Assembly: GCA_016285355.1 (NCBI GenBank)
Contig: JAEEQP010000013.1
Location: 1 to 64,000 of the forward strand
Direction: 5' to 3'
Origin: Bacteroidales bacterium
Lineage (GTDB): Bacteria > Bacteroidota > Bacteroidia > Bacteroidales > F082
DNA: 64,000 nucleotides
A program made the position numbers and the translations under genes. This document shows, in pieces, positions 18,486 to 27,749 of the stretch; the stretch's first letter is position 1; the number at the start of each line of letters is the position of its first letter. The notes beneath the pieces are model-generated. The model was not told the origin of the DNA. It ran no database searches and saw nothing but the letters and a program-made list of their open reading frames with translations.

Positions 18486-19559
18486 TTACTTGTAAATCTT
18501 CACATCGGTCTCTCCATTGAGAACCATGAGGCCATTGAACGCCAAAGCCTTCATCTCGTCTTCGCCAGGATAGACATACACGGGGGCAATCTTCTCCACA
18601 TGACTCTTCACCAAAGCGCAGAAGCCCTTGTCGTAGGCCATGCCGCCCGTGAGGAAGATGGCATCAACGTCCATGCTCATGGCCGAAGCAGCGAGACCGC
18701 CGACTTCCTTGGCCACTTGATAGGCCATAGCCTTATAGACCTTTTCCCATTCCTTGTTGCCAGCCTTCACGGCGTTCTCCACTTCGAGGGCATCGTTGGT
18801 GCCGAGGTAAGCGACAAAGCCGCCTTTACCTTTCAGCATCTGGCCGATTTCCTTCTTGGTGTACTTGCCGCTGAAGCAAGCATCAACGAGGAAGCCTGCA
18901 GGCAGGGAACCAGCGCGTTCGGGGGTGAAGGGGCCGTCTCCGTTTAAGGCGTTGTTCGTATCGACCACGCGGCCTTTCTTGTGGGCGCTGACCGAGATGC
19001 CACCACCGAGGTGGATGGCGATGATGTTCATGTCCTCATACTTGCGACCGAGGTCTTTCGCTAACTGGCGAGCAATGATCTTCTGGTTCAAGGCATGGAA
19101 GATGGAGATACGCGGGAAGAGCGGGTGACCCGAATAGCGTGCCACTTCGTCCATCTCGTCGACCACGACGGGGTCGGCGATGTAAGCCTTCACGCCGAGT
19201 TCCTTGGCGATGTCGTTGGCAATCAAGCCACCTAGGTTGGAGGCGTGTTCTCCGTTGTAGCCTTCGTTAAGGTCCTTGATCATGAGTTCGTTCACTTCGT
19301 AGACACCCGAGACGAGCGGACGGAGCAAACCACCACGACCCACGACGCAAGCCATTTCGCTCAAGTCGACGCCCGCTTCCTTCAGCTCGCGCTTGATGGC
19401 TTCGGTGCGGAAGGGCTTCTGGTCGGAGATGTGCTCATATTTTGCGACCTCCTCGGCGCTGTGCTTGAGGTTCTTCTTGAAGACTTGTTCCTCCCCATCA
19501 AAGACGGCGATTTTCGTCGAGGTGGAACCGGGATTTATGGTTAATATTTTGTGTGACAT
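18486..19559 (-). CDS. buk: Butyrate kinase
   Basis: 357 residues, the usual size. ASKHA kinase signatures are NPGSTSTKIAVF at the N-terminus, the IAIHLGGGISVSAH segment near 180, and FLTGGMAYDKGF near the C-terminus. It transfers phosphate between ATP and butyrate (EC 2.7.2.7); in the butyrogenic direction it makes ATP from butyryl phosphate. Together with ptb upstream it forms the classic Ptb-Buk terminal step. Branched-chain fatty acid kinase activity is an alternative, and acyl specificity cannot be read from sequence here. Confidence 0.92.
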   Translation of the reverse strand: MSHKILTINPGSTSTKIAVFDGEEQVFKKNLKHSAEEVAKYEHISDQKPFRTEAIKRELKEAGVDLSEMACVVGRGGLLRPLVSGVYEVNELMIKDLNEGYNGEHASNLGGLIANDIAKELGVKAYIADPVVVDEMDEVARYSGHPLFPRISIFHALNQKIIARQLAKDLGRKYEDMNIIAIHLGGGISVSAHKKGRVVDTNNALNGDGPFTPERAGSLPAGFLVDACFSGKYTKKEIGQMLKGKGGFVAYLGTNDALEVENAVKAGNKEWEKVYKAMAYQVAKEVGGLAASAMSMDVDAIFLTGGMAYDKGFCALVKSHVEKIAPVYVYPGEDEMKALAFNGLMVLNGETDVKIYK

Positions 19560-19593
19560 GATGTTTATTTATGTTGTTATTGTGATGTCTTCT

Positions 19594-19684
19594 GTCGCTT
19601 TGCGTCATTGCGAAGAGGAACGACGAAGCAATCCTGAGGTTTTGTTTTCTGGACTGCTTCGTGCCTCGCAGTGACGCGAAGCGT
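19594..19684. repeat. Palindromic repeat family 1, copy C, between ptb and buk
   Basis: GCGTCATTGCGAAGAGGAAC and ACTGCTTCGTGCCTCGCAGT form the arms. It fills nearly all of the gap between ptb and buk, which are otherwise an operon. It could stabilise or separate the two parts of the message. Confidence 0.8.
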
Positions 19685-19692
19685 GTCCAAAA

Positions 19693-20595
19693 TTACGCCA
19701 ACATTGCTGCAAGGGCAATGGAATACAATTTCGTTTTCGACGTGTCGCCGCGCGAGCTGAGCACGCAAGGCACCTTGGCGCCCATCAGCATGGCACCAAT
19801 TTCGCTCTTGTCGAACTTCGAGCAACACTTGTAGAACACGTTAGAAGCCTCAAGGTTGGGGAACACGAGACAGTCGGCGTCGCCAGCCACAGGACTCTTC
19901 ATGCCCTTGATGGCAGCGGTCTCGGCATCCAAAGCGAGGTCGAGGCTGATAGGACCTTCCACCATGCAACCCTTGATTTGGCCACGCTCAGCCATCTTGG
20001 CGATGATGGCGGCATCGACACAGGCGGGAATGCCGGCACTCATCTGCTCGGTGGCGGTCACCAAGGCGACCTTCGGGCATTCAACACCAAGTTTCTTGGC
20101 CACGGTGGTGACATACTTCAGCAGCTGTTGTTTCTGCTTGATGTCAGGCAGCGGGATGATGGCGCAGTCGGAGGCAACCATCAGCTTGTGGTAGTTCGGG
20201 TTCTCGATGACGGCGACATGGGCCAGCGTCACGTTGGGCGGGCAAAGGCCGCGTTCCTTGTTGAGAATGGCGCGCATGTACTTGTCGGTGGGAAGCAAGC
20301 CCTTCATCAGGATGTCGGCTTCGCCGGCGTTGATGAGGTCGCAGGCCTTGGCGGCGGCTTTCACGTCTTCGGGCTCGTGGATGATGCGGAAGTTGGCCAT
20401 GTCGATGCCTTCGGCCTTGCACACTTCGGCAATCACTTTCTCGTCACCCATGAGGGTGGCGTCGATGAGACCTTCCTTAACGGCAGCGTTCACTGCACAG
20501 ATGGTGTGGTCGTCGTTGGCGTAAGCGGCCACAAGGCGTTTCTTCGGTTTGCTGCGCAAAACCTCGAACATTTGTTCTAATTTTCTGATTTCCAT
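19693..20595 (-). CDS. ptb: Phosphate butyryltransferase
   Basis: 300 residues of the phosphate acetyl/butyryltransferase family: DADILMKGLLPTDKYMRA-like substrate region (GEADILMKGLL), AIIPLPDIKQKQQLL and GPISLDLALD. It converts butyryl-CoA and phosphate to butyryl phosphate (EC 2.3.1.19) for the next gene. The promoter is at 20639-20646. It is transcribed with buk across a palindromic repeat. Confidence 0.9.
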   Translation of the reverse strand: MEIRKLEQMFEVLRSKPKKRLVAAYANDDHTICAVNAAVKEGLIDATLMGDEKVIAEVCKAEGIDMANFRIIHEPEDVKAAAKACDLINAGEADILMKGLLPTDKYMRAILNKERGLCPPNVTLAHVAVIENPNYHKLMVASDCAIIPLPDIKQKQQLLKYVTTVAKKLGVECPKVALVTATEQMSAGIPACVDAAIIAKMAERGQIKGCMVEGPISLDLALDAETAAIKGMKSPVAGDADCLVFPNLEASNVFYKCCSKFDKSEIGAMLMGAKVPCVLSSRGDTSKTKLYSIALAAMLA

Positions 20596-20638
20596 ATTAC
20601 TAAATTTAAAGATTTAAAATTCAAAATTTAAGATTCCG

Positions 20639-20646
20639 CAAAAATA
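20639..20646 (-). promoter_or_regulatory. -7 box for ptb-buk
   Basis: On the minus strand TATTTTTG precedes GCGG and an AT-rich leader of about 40 bases ending at the ptb ATG. Confidence 0.6.
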
Positions 20647-20651
20647 CAAAA

Positions 20652-23129
20652 TCAATAATAAATGATATTCAAGTCCATGCGCTTTTGTTGAAGTTTCTCG
20701 ATTTCGCGAGGCTTCACCTTGGTGTTGTAAACCTTGAGTTGCTTGAGCGAAGTGATGTTCTCCACTGGCGACAGGCTCTTCACATTGGTGTTGTTGACAA
20801 ACAGATTCTCCAACTTTTGCAGACCCGACAAAGGCTTCAGCGACTTCACAGGCGTGCCGCTGGCATTCAAAGTCACCAAGTCGTTCATCTTCGAGAGCGG
20901 CGAAAAATCATTGATTTGTGTGTTTTCGATATTGAGCAATTCAAGCTTTGTACTGCTTTCAATGGGTTCCAAACTGCTGATGGGATTGTTCTGCACGTTG
21001 AGTTCCACCAAATAGGCTTTATTGTACAAAGCATCCAAATCGTGAACGCCTTGATTGTGGATAGTGAGACGTTCTAACCAAACGAAATCCAACAATGGAG
21101 CAAGTGAAGTGATGGGCGTTTCAGGCGTTACCTCAATCTCCCTCAAATCGATTATCTTTTGAAGTTCGACTGCATTGGGCATCTCGTTTTGGCACGAAAC
21201 ATGGTTTTTCAAAATGCCTTTCCAAGTCTCGTCAATATCTTCCCACCAGCCTTGCAATTCCCTCGTCTGGTAAATCACGGTGACCTGACGCTGGCCTTCC
21301 TTCAGGGCAACCACATCCGAACGACGGATTTTGGTGCTATCCGCCTCAATGATTTCAATGCTATTGTCATTAATCAAAGGCGTGAGGTCGGTGACCAAGG
21401 TATTCATCACATTCAGGGACTTCAAGCTGGTAAGCTCTTGCAACGGCTTGAGGTCGGAAATGTGGGTGTGCTCGATGTTGAGTGATTCCAAATTGGACAA
21501 GCCCTGGATGGGTTGCAAGAATTCGATTTCTGTATTGGCGATATTGAGTGATTTCAGGTTGGTCAAGCGGCTGACAGGCACCAGATTCTGCATGAACGTG
21601 TTGCCCGAAATGTCGAGTTCCTGCATATTGATGACCTGATGCAATTGCTCGGTAGTAGGTTCCGATTCAAGTTGTATCTGCTTGGAAAACACGGCTTTCC
21701 AGTAAATCGGGAGACCATTCCACCAGTTTCTCAAGGCTTCTGTGTCATAAATGACCAAGGTAAAGGGATTAATCTTAGTGAAAGCACTTGCCTCTGTGTC
21801 GTGAATGCCGGAGTGGTCGCAATAGATTTTACTCAAACGACGGTTGCCTTTCAATGGGGAAAGGTCATTAATGGAAGTGTTGGCGCAATAAAACTCACGC
21901 AAGTTCTCCAATCCACTCAAAGCCTGCAAGTTGGTGACGGAAGTACCTGAAATACTGAGACTTTGCAGGTCTTTCAAGCTACTGATGGGCCCAAGGTCGC
22001 GAATGGAGGTATTACTGATGTCCAAAGATTTTAGTTGGGGCAAATCCTGCAAAGCACCGACGTTGGCAATGGATGTTCCGCTCAGATTGAGTGAAGTGAG
22101 ATTCGGGCAATGCTTCAAATGGTTGATTCGATTGACTTGCGTGTTGGCAAGGTTGAGTTTCTGCAAGTTCCTCAAGGAGGCAAGCACATCCAAGTCGTCA
22201 ACGGTGGTATTGGCCACTTCAAGTTCCTCAAGGGTGATGTTGTATTTCAAGGTTGAAATATCATCAACCAAAGTGGAATTGGCACGCAATACTTTCAGCT
22301 TGTTGAGGTTACGCACAGGTGAAAGGTCTTCGATGGAGGTTTCCGAAATATCCAACCACGTAAGGTCTGACAATTCGCTAAGGGGATCCAAAGAGATGAT
22401 TTCACGGATGCCGGAAATATCGACGCGCTGTTTTTGGGTGACAAGTAGCAGTTTGGCATCAAACTCGGGGAAATCCGCGAGGGTAGTCGTGTCGATTTCG
22501 GCCAAAGTAATACTATCGTTGAGCTTGATGTCTCCACCCAAACGGTTCTTCCAATTCTGCGACAGGCCTTTCCACCAGTTGCGCATCGCTTCTTTTTCAT
22601 TGATTTTGGTGGTATAGATACTGGCTATCTTCAGGCTGTTGTTCTGTCGGTCAAGGTTGATTTCGACGAAGCGGTTTTTCACGTCATCAATAGCCTCGTC
22701 GGTCACGGTCATGGCGGTCAAATGCCTTGTCAACGTGACCTTGAAAAAGGTACTGCCATCGTCTCTCGTGTTGTTGGCGATGCTTTGCAGGTCGAGCTTG
22801 AAATTGGCCCATTTGAAGAAAAAGTCGATGTCTTTCAGATAGGCCTGCACGTCTTTATTAATAGGTGTATTGCGGTTCACGTCGAGGTCGTCCTCGATTT
22901 GCACCTTGTCATCGATAAAGACTTTACTCCAGCTTTCCGTGAATACGATTTCCTTTTCCGAGGCCGAAGCGGTGCTGTCGCCGAGAAAGTTCATCGTTTC
23001 CTCCAAATACGAAATCATGCCGTTGATTTCGGCTTCATACTTCGCGACTTCGTCTTTGGAAAGCTTCTGGGCCTGAACACCAAAAGCCAAGCCAAACAAC
23101 AATAGGGAGAGAATGGTAATCTTTTTCAT
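20652..23129 (-). CDS. Secreted leucine-rich repeat protein with three WW-type modules
   Basis: 825 residues, signal peptide ending GVQAQ. Most of the protein is 22-residue LRRs of the internalin-like type (LKSLDISNTSIRDLGPISSL). Three longer inserts share the pattern of an acidic or aromatic lead, RNWWxxL, four to six residues, then WK (EAMRNWWKGLSQNWK near 190, EALRNWWNGLPIYWK near 460, RELQGWWEDIDETWK near 625) and each restarts an LRR block, so the gene grew by triplication. The N-terminal 180 residues are a separate domain. No T9SS tail. It is last of four ATGA-overlapping secreted genes and is probably a periplasmic or surface binding scaffold. Confidence 0.82.
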   Translation of the reverse strand: MKKITILSLLLFGLAFGVQAQKLSKDEVAKYEAEINGMISYLEETMNFLGDSTASASEKEIVFTESWSKVFIDDKVQIEDDLDVNRNTPINKDVQAYLKDIDFFFKWANFKLDLQSIANNTRDDGSTFFKVTLTRHLTAMTVTDEAIDDVKNRFVEINLDRQNNSLKIASIYTTKINEKEAMRNWWKGLSQNWKNRLGGDIKLNDSITLAEIDTTTLADFPEFDAKLLLVTQKQRVDISGIREIISLDPLSELSDLTWLDISETSIEDLSPVRNLNKLKVLRANSTLVDDISTLKYNITLEELEVANTTVDDLDVLASLRNLQKLNLANTQVNRINHLKHCPNLTSLNLSGTSIANVGALQDLPQLKSLDISNTSIRDLGPISSLKDLQSLSISGTSVTNLQALSGLENLREFYCANTSINDLSPLKGNRRLSKIYCDHSGIHDTEASAFTKINPFTLVIYDTEALRNWWNGLPIYWKAVFSKQIQLESEPTTEQLHQVINMQELDISGNTFMQNLVPVSRLTNLKSLNIANTEIEFLQPIQGLSNLESLNIEHTHISDLKPLQELTSLKSLNVMNTLVTDLTPLINDNSIEIIEADSTKIRRSDVVALKEGQRQVTVIYQTRELQGWWEDIDETWKGILKNHVSCQNEMPNAVELQKIIDLREIEVTPETPITSLAPLLDFVWLERLTIHNQGVHDLDALYNKAYLVELNVQNNPISSLEPIESSTKLELLNIENTQINDFSPLSKMNDLVTLNASGTPVKSLKPLSGLQKLENLFVNNTNVKSLSPVENITSLKQLKVYNTKVKPREIEKLQQKRMDLNIIYY

Positions 23130-23959
23130 GGTTGATAAAATTTAATGACGTTGGATTTTTCCTTTTCAGGCATGTAGATGACATTCGACATGAGCCAGCC
23201 GGAATTGAGGCCCGAGCGGTTGAACCACGACACTTCAAAATACCAGTCCTTGATTTGCAGGACATGGAACTTGACGCCGTCGACGTGTTGAAACACGAGT
23301 TTGCCCTGCTTGATTTCGTAGAAAAACAGGGTCAGATAATCAGGTTGAAAATCTTTTGAGGCGTAATATTCTATGATTTCAGGATCTTGGAAGGCCTTAT
23401 AGATGTTCATGAAGTCGAGTTCGTGACTCATAGGATGCAGGAAGTGCTTCTCCTTTTCAGCCATCTCGCCAGTGGGGAAAAGCTTGTTGAACTCGGAGCA
23501 ATACACATTGGTAATCACCCATTTCGAGCCTAAGCCCTCCTCCTCAACGGCCAAAAAGAGCATCACTTTGACCTCATTACCATAGTACTTGAAAGTACAC
23601 GACACTTCGGAATACCATCTTCCGCCGAGGAAAGTCATGTAGGTGGAGTCGCCTTTGGTGACATCCTCGATAAAATAGCGTTGCAACTCGGTTTGGGTAC
23701 CGTATTTTTCCTGGTCGAAAAGGATGGGCAGCGACTTGCGGCGCATCTTGTTGCTGCGATAATTAGGGTCTTTCGGGTTGAGCTGGTTACCGAATTGGTC
23801 TTCCTCGTAATTGAAGCGGCGCATGAACTGACCCATCTGCTTGGTCATCGCATAGAGTTCAGTTTCGTCCATCTTAAAATCGCCAATCGTCTGACCTGCA
23901 ACAGGCCAGACGAAGGCGATAGTTAGTGCCAGAAGGATGATATTTCTGACTATTTTCAT
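23126..23959 (-). CDS. Secreted protein of unknown function, LRR operon
   Basis: 277 residues with an N-terminal signal (IILLALTIAFVWPVAGQ). The body is mixed alpha/beta with paired aromatic motifs (VSCTFKYYGNEVKVMLFLAV, YFEVSWFNRSG). No known family is recognised. It overlaps the LRR gene and the preceding gene by four bases on each side, so the four proteins are made together and probably work together. Confidence 0.7.
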   Translation of the reverse strand: MKIVRNIILLALTIAFVWPVAGQTIGDFKMDETELYAMTKQMGQFMRRFNYEEDQFGNQLNPKDPNYRSNKMRRKSLPILFDQEKYGTQTELQRYFIEDVTKGDSTYMTFLGGRWYSEVSCTFKYYGNEVKVMLFLAVEEEGLGSKWVITNVYCSEFNKLFPTGEMAEKEKHFLHPMSHELDFMNIYKAFQDPEIIEYYASKDFQPDYLTLFFYEIKQGKLVFQHVDGVKFHVLQIKDWYFEVSWFNRSGLNSGWLMSNVIYMPEKEKSNVIKFYQP

Positions 23960-24531
23960 TTATTGGTCGTTTCCTTGACGCGCATGTCGCCGAGCAACAC
24001 ATCCCAGAAGCCGATGGTGCGGCCTCCGATTTGGGTCTCTTTGCGCTTCACGTAAACGGTAATGTCCTTTTTGGTTGTGTCCTTATACACCATGTTGCCT
24101 TCAGCGTCGTAGCCACGGAAGGTCTGGAAGATGGTAATGACACCCACGTAGGTGCCGTCGGGCTGACGCTGCAAGTCGCTGACATACTCGATGTTGTACC
24201 ATTCAATCTCGACGCGGTCGTAGTTGAGGCGCATCAGGTGTTCGAAGTACTTACGGACACGATAGTAGGTGATTTGGTTGGAACTCAATGAAGAAACACC
24301 AATTTCGGCATCGTTCATGAAAAGTTCCTCGGCACGGTCGATGACGCGGTTGGCCTCGCTGAAAGGCGTTTCCTTCGAGCCGACGATTTTGACATATTTG
24401 CTCAGGTCTCTCACCTTTTCCAAGGCAAGGCTGTCGATGGCCTGCTTACGTTCGAAACTCAGTTCGTCCTGTGCCATGGCGCTACCCACAACGCACAAGG
24501 CAATCACTAATGTGGCGATGATCTTTTTCAT
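23956..24531 (-). CDS. Secreted protein of unknown function, LRR operon
   Basis: 191 residues with a signal peptide ending SAMAQ. It carries a helical first half (ERKQAIDSLALEKVRDLSKY) and an SnoaL/NTF2-like looking beta half (VEIWY-type strands: RVEIEWYNIEYVSDLQRQPD), with the ending KRKETQIGGRTIGFWDVLLG. The family is not recognised. It is coupled by ATGA overlaps to both neighbours. Confidence 0.7.
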   Translation of the reverse strand: MKKIIATLVIALCVVGSAMAQDELSFERKQAIDSLALEKVRDLSKYVKIVGSKETPFSEANRVIDRAEELFMNDAEIGVSSLSSNQITYYRVRKYFEHLMRLNYDRVEIEWYNIEYVSDLQRQPDGTYVGVITIFQTFRGYDAEGNMVYKDTTKKDITVYVKRKETQIGGRTIGFWDVLLGDMRVKETTNK

Positions 24532-25163
24532 TTCTTTATCAGTTCAAGTTCGTTAATCTTTCCGTTGCTGTTGTATTTGATTTCGTGCACCTTCTCGGTT
24601 GCCTTCTTTTGGTCCTTCAGGTAGTTGAGATAGTTCTCAATGGTGGTCGGACGGTCGTAGTCGTTGAAGTCAGGGTTTTGCTTGATGATGATGAGCACCG
24701 GCACGTTGGGCGACTCAAACAGGCTCATGGTTTCTTTGATGACGCTGTTGGCTTGATTGACACTGCTCGCATTGGCAATGGAAGTGAAGTTACGTCCCAG
24801 GACGACATCAGCGGCCTCGATTTTCTCATTCTTTTCGGCGGCGATGCGTTCCTCTTCTGCTTTTTGGGCACGTTCGCGGGCTAATTTCTTTTCCACTTCG
24901 AGCAGCAGGTCATCGACCTCTGCATTTTGCAGGTTCCAGTCCTTAATGGTCTGGACGCGAGCTTCTTTTTCTTCGAGAGTCCAAAGGGTCTCGTCGTTGA
25001 GGATGGCGTTCAGGTCTTTCACGGCCTGTTCGACTCTTGATCTCCATTCAGCTTCGGCGGCTTCTTTTGCCAGCTGTTTCTTGCTTTCGCAACTCGTGGT
25101 GCTTCCCAGCGTAACGAAAACTGCCAGAAGTACCATCATAATGCTTGTGATTTTACTTTTCAT
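24528..25163 (-). CDS. Coiled-coil lipoprotein, first gene of the LRR operon
   Basis: 211 residues. The signal segment MMVLLAVFVTLGSTTSC ends in a lipobox, so it is probably anchored in a membrane. A long charged coiled coil follows (LLLEVEKKLARERAQKAEEE). The C-terminal part contains VPVLIIIKQNPDFNDYDRPT, similar in tone to the next proteins. No family is recognised. As first gene it may anchor the other three products. Confidence 0.7.
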   Translation of the reverse strand: MKSKITSIMMVLLAVFVTLGSTTSCESKKQLAKEAAEAEWRSRVEQAVKDLNAILNDETLWTLEEKEARVQTIKDWNLQNAEVDDLLLEVEKKLARERAQKAEEERIAAEKNEKIEAADVVLGRNFTSIANASSVNQANSVIKETMSLFESPNVPVLIIIKQNPDFNDYDRPTTIENYLNYLKDQKKATEKVHEIKYNSNGKINELELIKK

Positions 25164-25247
25164 ATTGTAAATTTTAAAATTCTTTCTTTATAACTCCAAT
25201 GATGCTAATAAATTGCAAAAATAGTTCTTTTTTTCTTTGGTTGACTA

Positions 25248-25820
25248 TTATTGCCCCAAAGAAATTTTCTTTAATACCTTATAGAAAGGTCCCGATGGTT
25301 GCAGAAAACTCTGGAAATAAACCAATTCCTTCACATCGGCATGAAGATAGGTCTTCTGCTCGATGGAGTTGTAAATCTGCATAAAAAATTGTTTATCAAC
25401 TAATTGCTTGATACGACAAACGGTGAGGTGCGGCACAAAGTTTTGTCGGTCGCGGAGGTAGCCCAAATCGTCGAAAGCATCAAGCAGGTTGGCTTCAAGG
25501 TCAAACAAGGCTTTGGGTTGGTCGGTCATGCCGAGCCAAAGCACGCGCGGCGTGTGGTTGCTGCCGAAGAGCCCAGTGCGGTCGAAGTCCATTGTGAAGG
25601 GCCGGTGGTTTTTGGCCACTTTCTGGCAGGCTTCGATGATGGCGGGCACATCCTGCTCGGGCGTATTGCCCAAGAACTTCAAAGTCAGATGGATTTGATT
25701 GGTTTTCACATAGTTGATATAACGTTCATGCTGAAGATTTTTCTTCAATTTTTCCACCATAGCCGGAAACTCCGCGCCGCATGGAATGGAAATGGCTAAG
25801 AAGGTTCGTAAGGTTTTCAT
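25248..25820 (-). CDS. thpR: RNA 2',3'-cyclic phosphodiesterase (ThpR/LigT)
   Basis: About 190 residues from the ATG at 25820 (MKTLRTFLAI fits the family start better than 25841). The two HxTx motifs of the 2H phosphoesterase fold are HLTLKFLG and HLTVCRIK, both intact. The enzyme opens 2',3'-cyclic phosphates to 2'-phosphates and is tied to RNA end processing. It lies behind the M14 peptidase gene on the same strand. Confidence 0.92.
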   Translation of the reverse strand: MKTLRTFLAISIPCGAEFPAMVEKLKKNLQHERYINYVKTNQIHLTLKFLGNTPEQDVPAIIEACQKVAKNHRPFTMDFDRTGLFGSNHTPRVLWLGMTDQPKALFDLEANLLDAFDDLGYLRDRQNFVPHLTVCRIKQLVDKQFFMQIYNSIEQKTYLHADVKELVYFQSFLQPSGPFYKVLKKISLGQ

Positions 25821-25862
25821 TAATTCAAAATTTGTTTGCAATAATTAGGATTGTTGACGCTG

Positions 25863-27608
25863 TTATCTCACTATCCCCACCGGATACACCAAGTAATTCT
25901 TGTCATAATAGGGCGAGCGTTCGTAGAACCAGTTCAGGATTTCGTACTGTGAGGGTTGCTTGTCTTTCGGGAAAGCGGCCTTCCATTGTTTAAACTGCTC
26001 CGCAAGGAAGGGGTCGGCGCTGAGCATCTGTTGGGCCATGGGCTCCATCTTATAAACCTCAAAGTATTCCACACGCTGCAACACATTGTTGAAGAAGCCC
26101 CATTCGAACAGCGAGCCTTGCATTTCAGGCTCCAGCAGATTCATTAGGAGTCGGACACCGTCTTGCGAGGTCTTGATTACCGCCGAGCCTTTCGGGAAAG
26201 TGACTTCCTTAGTGATTTCTTCCGTGTCGAAATGTGCTACACGGCTGTGACCTTCGGATGGCGTAGGCATAAACTCAACATTGCTGAAACGGTACGTATT
26301 CACTTGCAATGTCTTCTCACTCTTCAACAGATTCATCTCGAAGCCATGCGCCTTGACAATATCGATGACTTTACCATATTGCGCCGGAATGATGTATTCC
26401 TTGGGCACCGACAACAACTTCTCGGGCCGCGTGGAAAGCATCCTGCGGATTTTGCGCGTCTCGGGTCGCGTAGTATCATAGGCATAATACCAACCTCCTG
26501 TGATGTCGCTGTGCACCGTGTCGAAATGATAACCCAAGAAATCCTCCATGATGGTATCGTTCATTTCCGAATCCATGTTGATGGGCAACTCCTTAAGAGT
26601 CAAATCGTTTTTCTTGGCCTGCGTCAACGCGTTGTTGAAATTGTCTTTATCGTTGCGGATGATTTTCAGCGTCTCCACAATCATGTGATAGGTAGAGAAC
26701 ACACGGTCCTTATAAGGTTTCAACATGTGGGTTTCCAGCAGAATGCCCGGACAGTTGCGAGCCGTGGTATAGGCCTCGGAAAACATAGCAGAAAAGCTTT
26801 CGTCATACAAAAATCCCGTCGGGTCGCCCCAAGGACGGAATTCAACGTAGCGGGTGATGGGGATGCCTTTGTTTTTCATCTCTTGTTTGATCTGCGGCTC
26901 CCATATCAAATTTAACCAACGCGTAATCGAAGGGTCGTAATTGCCAAAATTCTCTGTCGAATAGGTCGTTACGTACTGATAATCTGCTCCATTGGTGGCA
27001 TGAGTGTCGAAAAACAGGTCGGGGTGCCATTGATTGAACAGGGCTGCGAAGGCTTGTATTTCGGGGGTGTCAAGTTTGGTGAAGTCGCGGTTAAGGTTTA
27101 AGCCTTGGGCATTCACACGCCAACCCATTTGTTTCGGGCCGTTTTGATTGATGCGGTTGTAAGGCGAAAAGTTGGCTAAGCCATCGGGGCTCAAAACCGG
27201 AATGAAAAGGAAGGAGAAATCATTCAACAAATCAGCATTATTACCGTAGTTCAACATGTCGCGGATAAGCATGAACATGGCATCCTTACCGTTGGGTTCG
27301 CCAGGATGGATGCAGGATTGGACGAGGATGATATTTTTTCCACTCTTGCGGATTTTCTTTGGCTTGGTGTAGCCGTTTTCGTCAACGATGAGGAGCGGTA
27401 TTTCACGACCTTGAACCGTCGTCCCAATACTTTGGTAATGCACTTGTTTGAACTGTTTCGCAAGCATTTTTGCATAGGCAATCGTACCTTCGTAATTGTC
27501 TGTTTCCAAGTAGTTTGACTTTTCGAAAGTGGTGGTGAGATCGACTTCTTTATTGCCGCAACCTGCCAAAAGAAGCAAGGCCAACAAAAAAGGAAAATAG
27601 TTCTTCAT
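25863..27608 (-). CDS. M14-family metallocarboxypeptidase-like lipoprotein
   Basis: About 581 residues from ATG 27608, which opens a lipoprotein signal (FPFLLALLLLAGC). Zinc-ligand motif H101-x-x-E104 in CIHPGEPNGKDA, with the third His in FFDTHATNG, matches M14 peptidases. The catalytic domain fills about residues 35-300; the remaining C-terminal half is a less known domain ending LNWFYERSPYYDKNYLVYPV. It probably trims peptides or peptidoglycan-like substrates in the envelope. Confidence 0.87.
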   Translation of the reverse strand: MKNYFPFLLALLLLAGCGNKEVDLTTTFEKSNYLETDNYEGTIAYAKMLAKQFKQVHYQSIGTTVQGREIPLLIVDENGYTKPKKIRKSGKNIILVQSCIHPGEPNGKDAMFMLIRDMLNYGNNADLLNDFSFLFIPVLSPDGLANFSPYNRINQNGPKQMGWRVNAQGLNLNRDFTKLDTPEIQAFAALFNQWHPDLFFDTHATNGADYQYVTTYSTENFGNYDPSITRWLNLIWEPQIKQEMKNKGIPITRYVEFRPWGDPTGFLYDESFSAMFSEAYTTARNCPGILLETHMLKPYKDRVFSTYHMIVETLKIIRNDKDNFNNALTQAKKNDLTLKELPINMDSEMNDTIMEDFLGYHFDTVHSDITGGWYYAYDTTRPETRKIRRMLSTRPEKLLSVPKEYIIPAQYGKVIDIVKAHGFEMNLLKSEKTLQVNTYRFSNVEFMPTPSEGHSRVAHFDTEEITKEVTFPKGSAVIKTSQDGVRLLMNLLEPEMQGSLFEWGFFNNVLQRVEYFEVYKMEPMAQQMLSADPFLAEQFKQWKAAFPKDKQPSQYEILNWFYERSPYYDKNYLVYPVGIVR

Positions 27609-27749
27609 GCGCTTAGATTTTAGGTTATTGAACCAGCTAAATATTTTACAAAAGTAGGTCTTTTTGAGGAGATTTCGCTTGATGACAAGTTTTTTTCTTT
27701 CCAATTCAACAAAAAAACGTATTTTCGCCCATTCAAAATTGATTTTATT

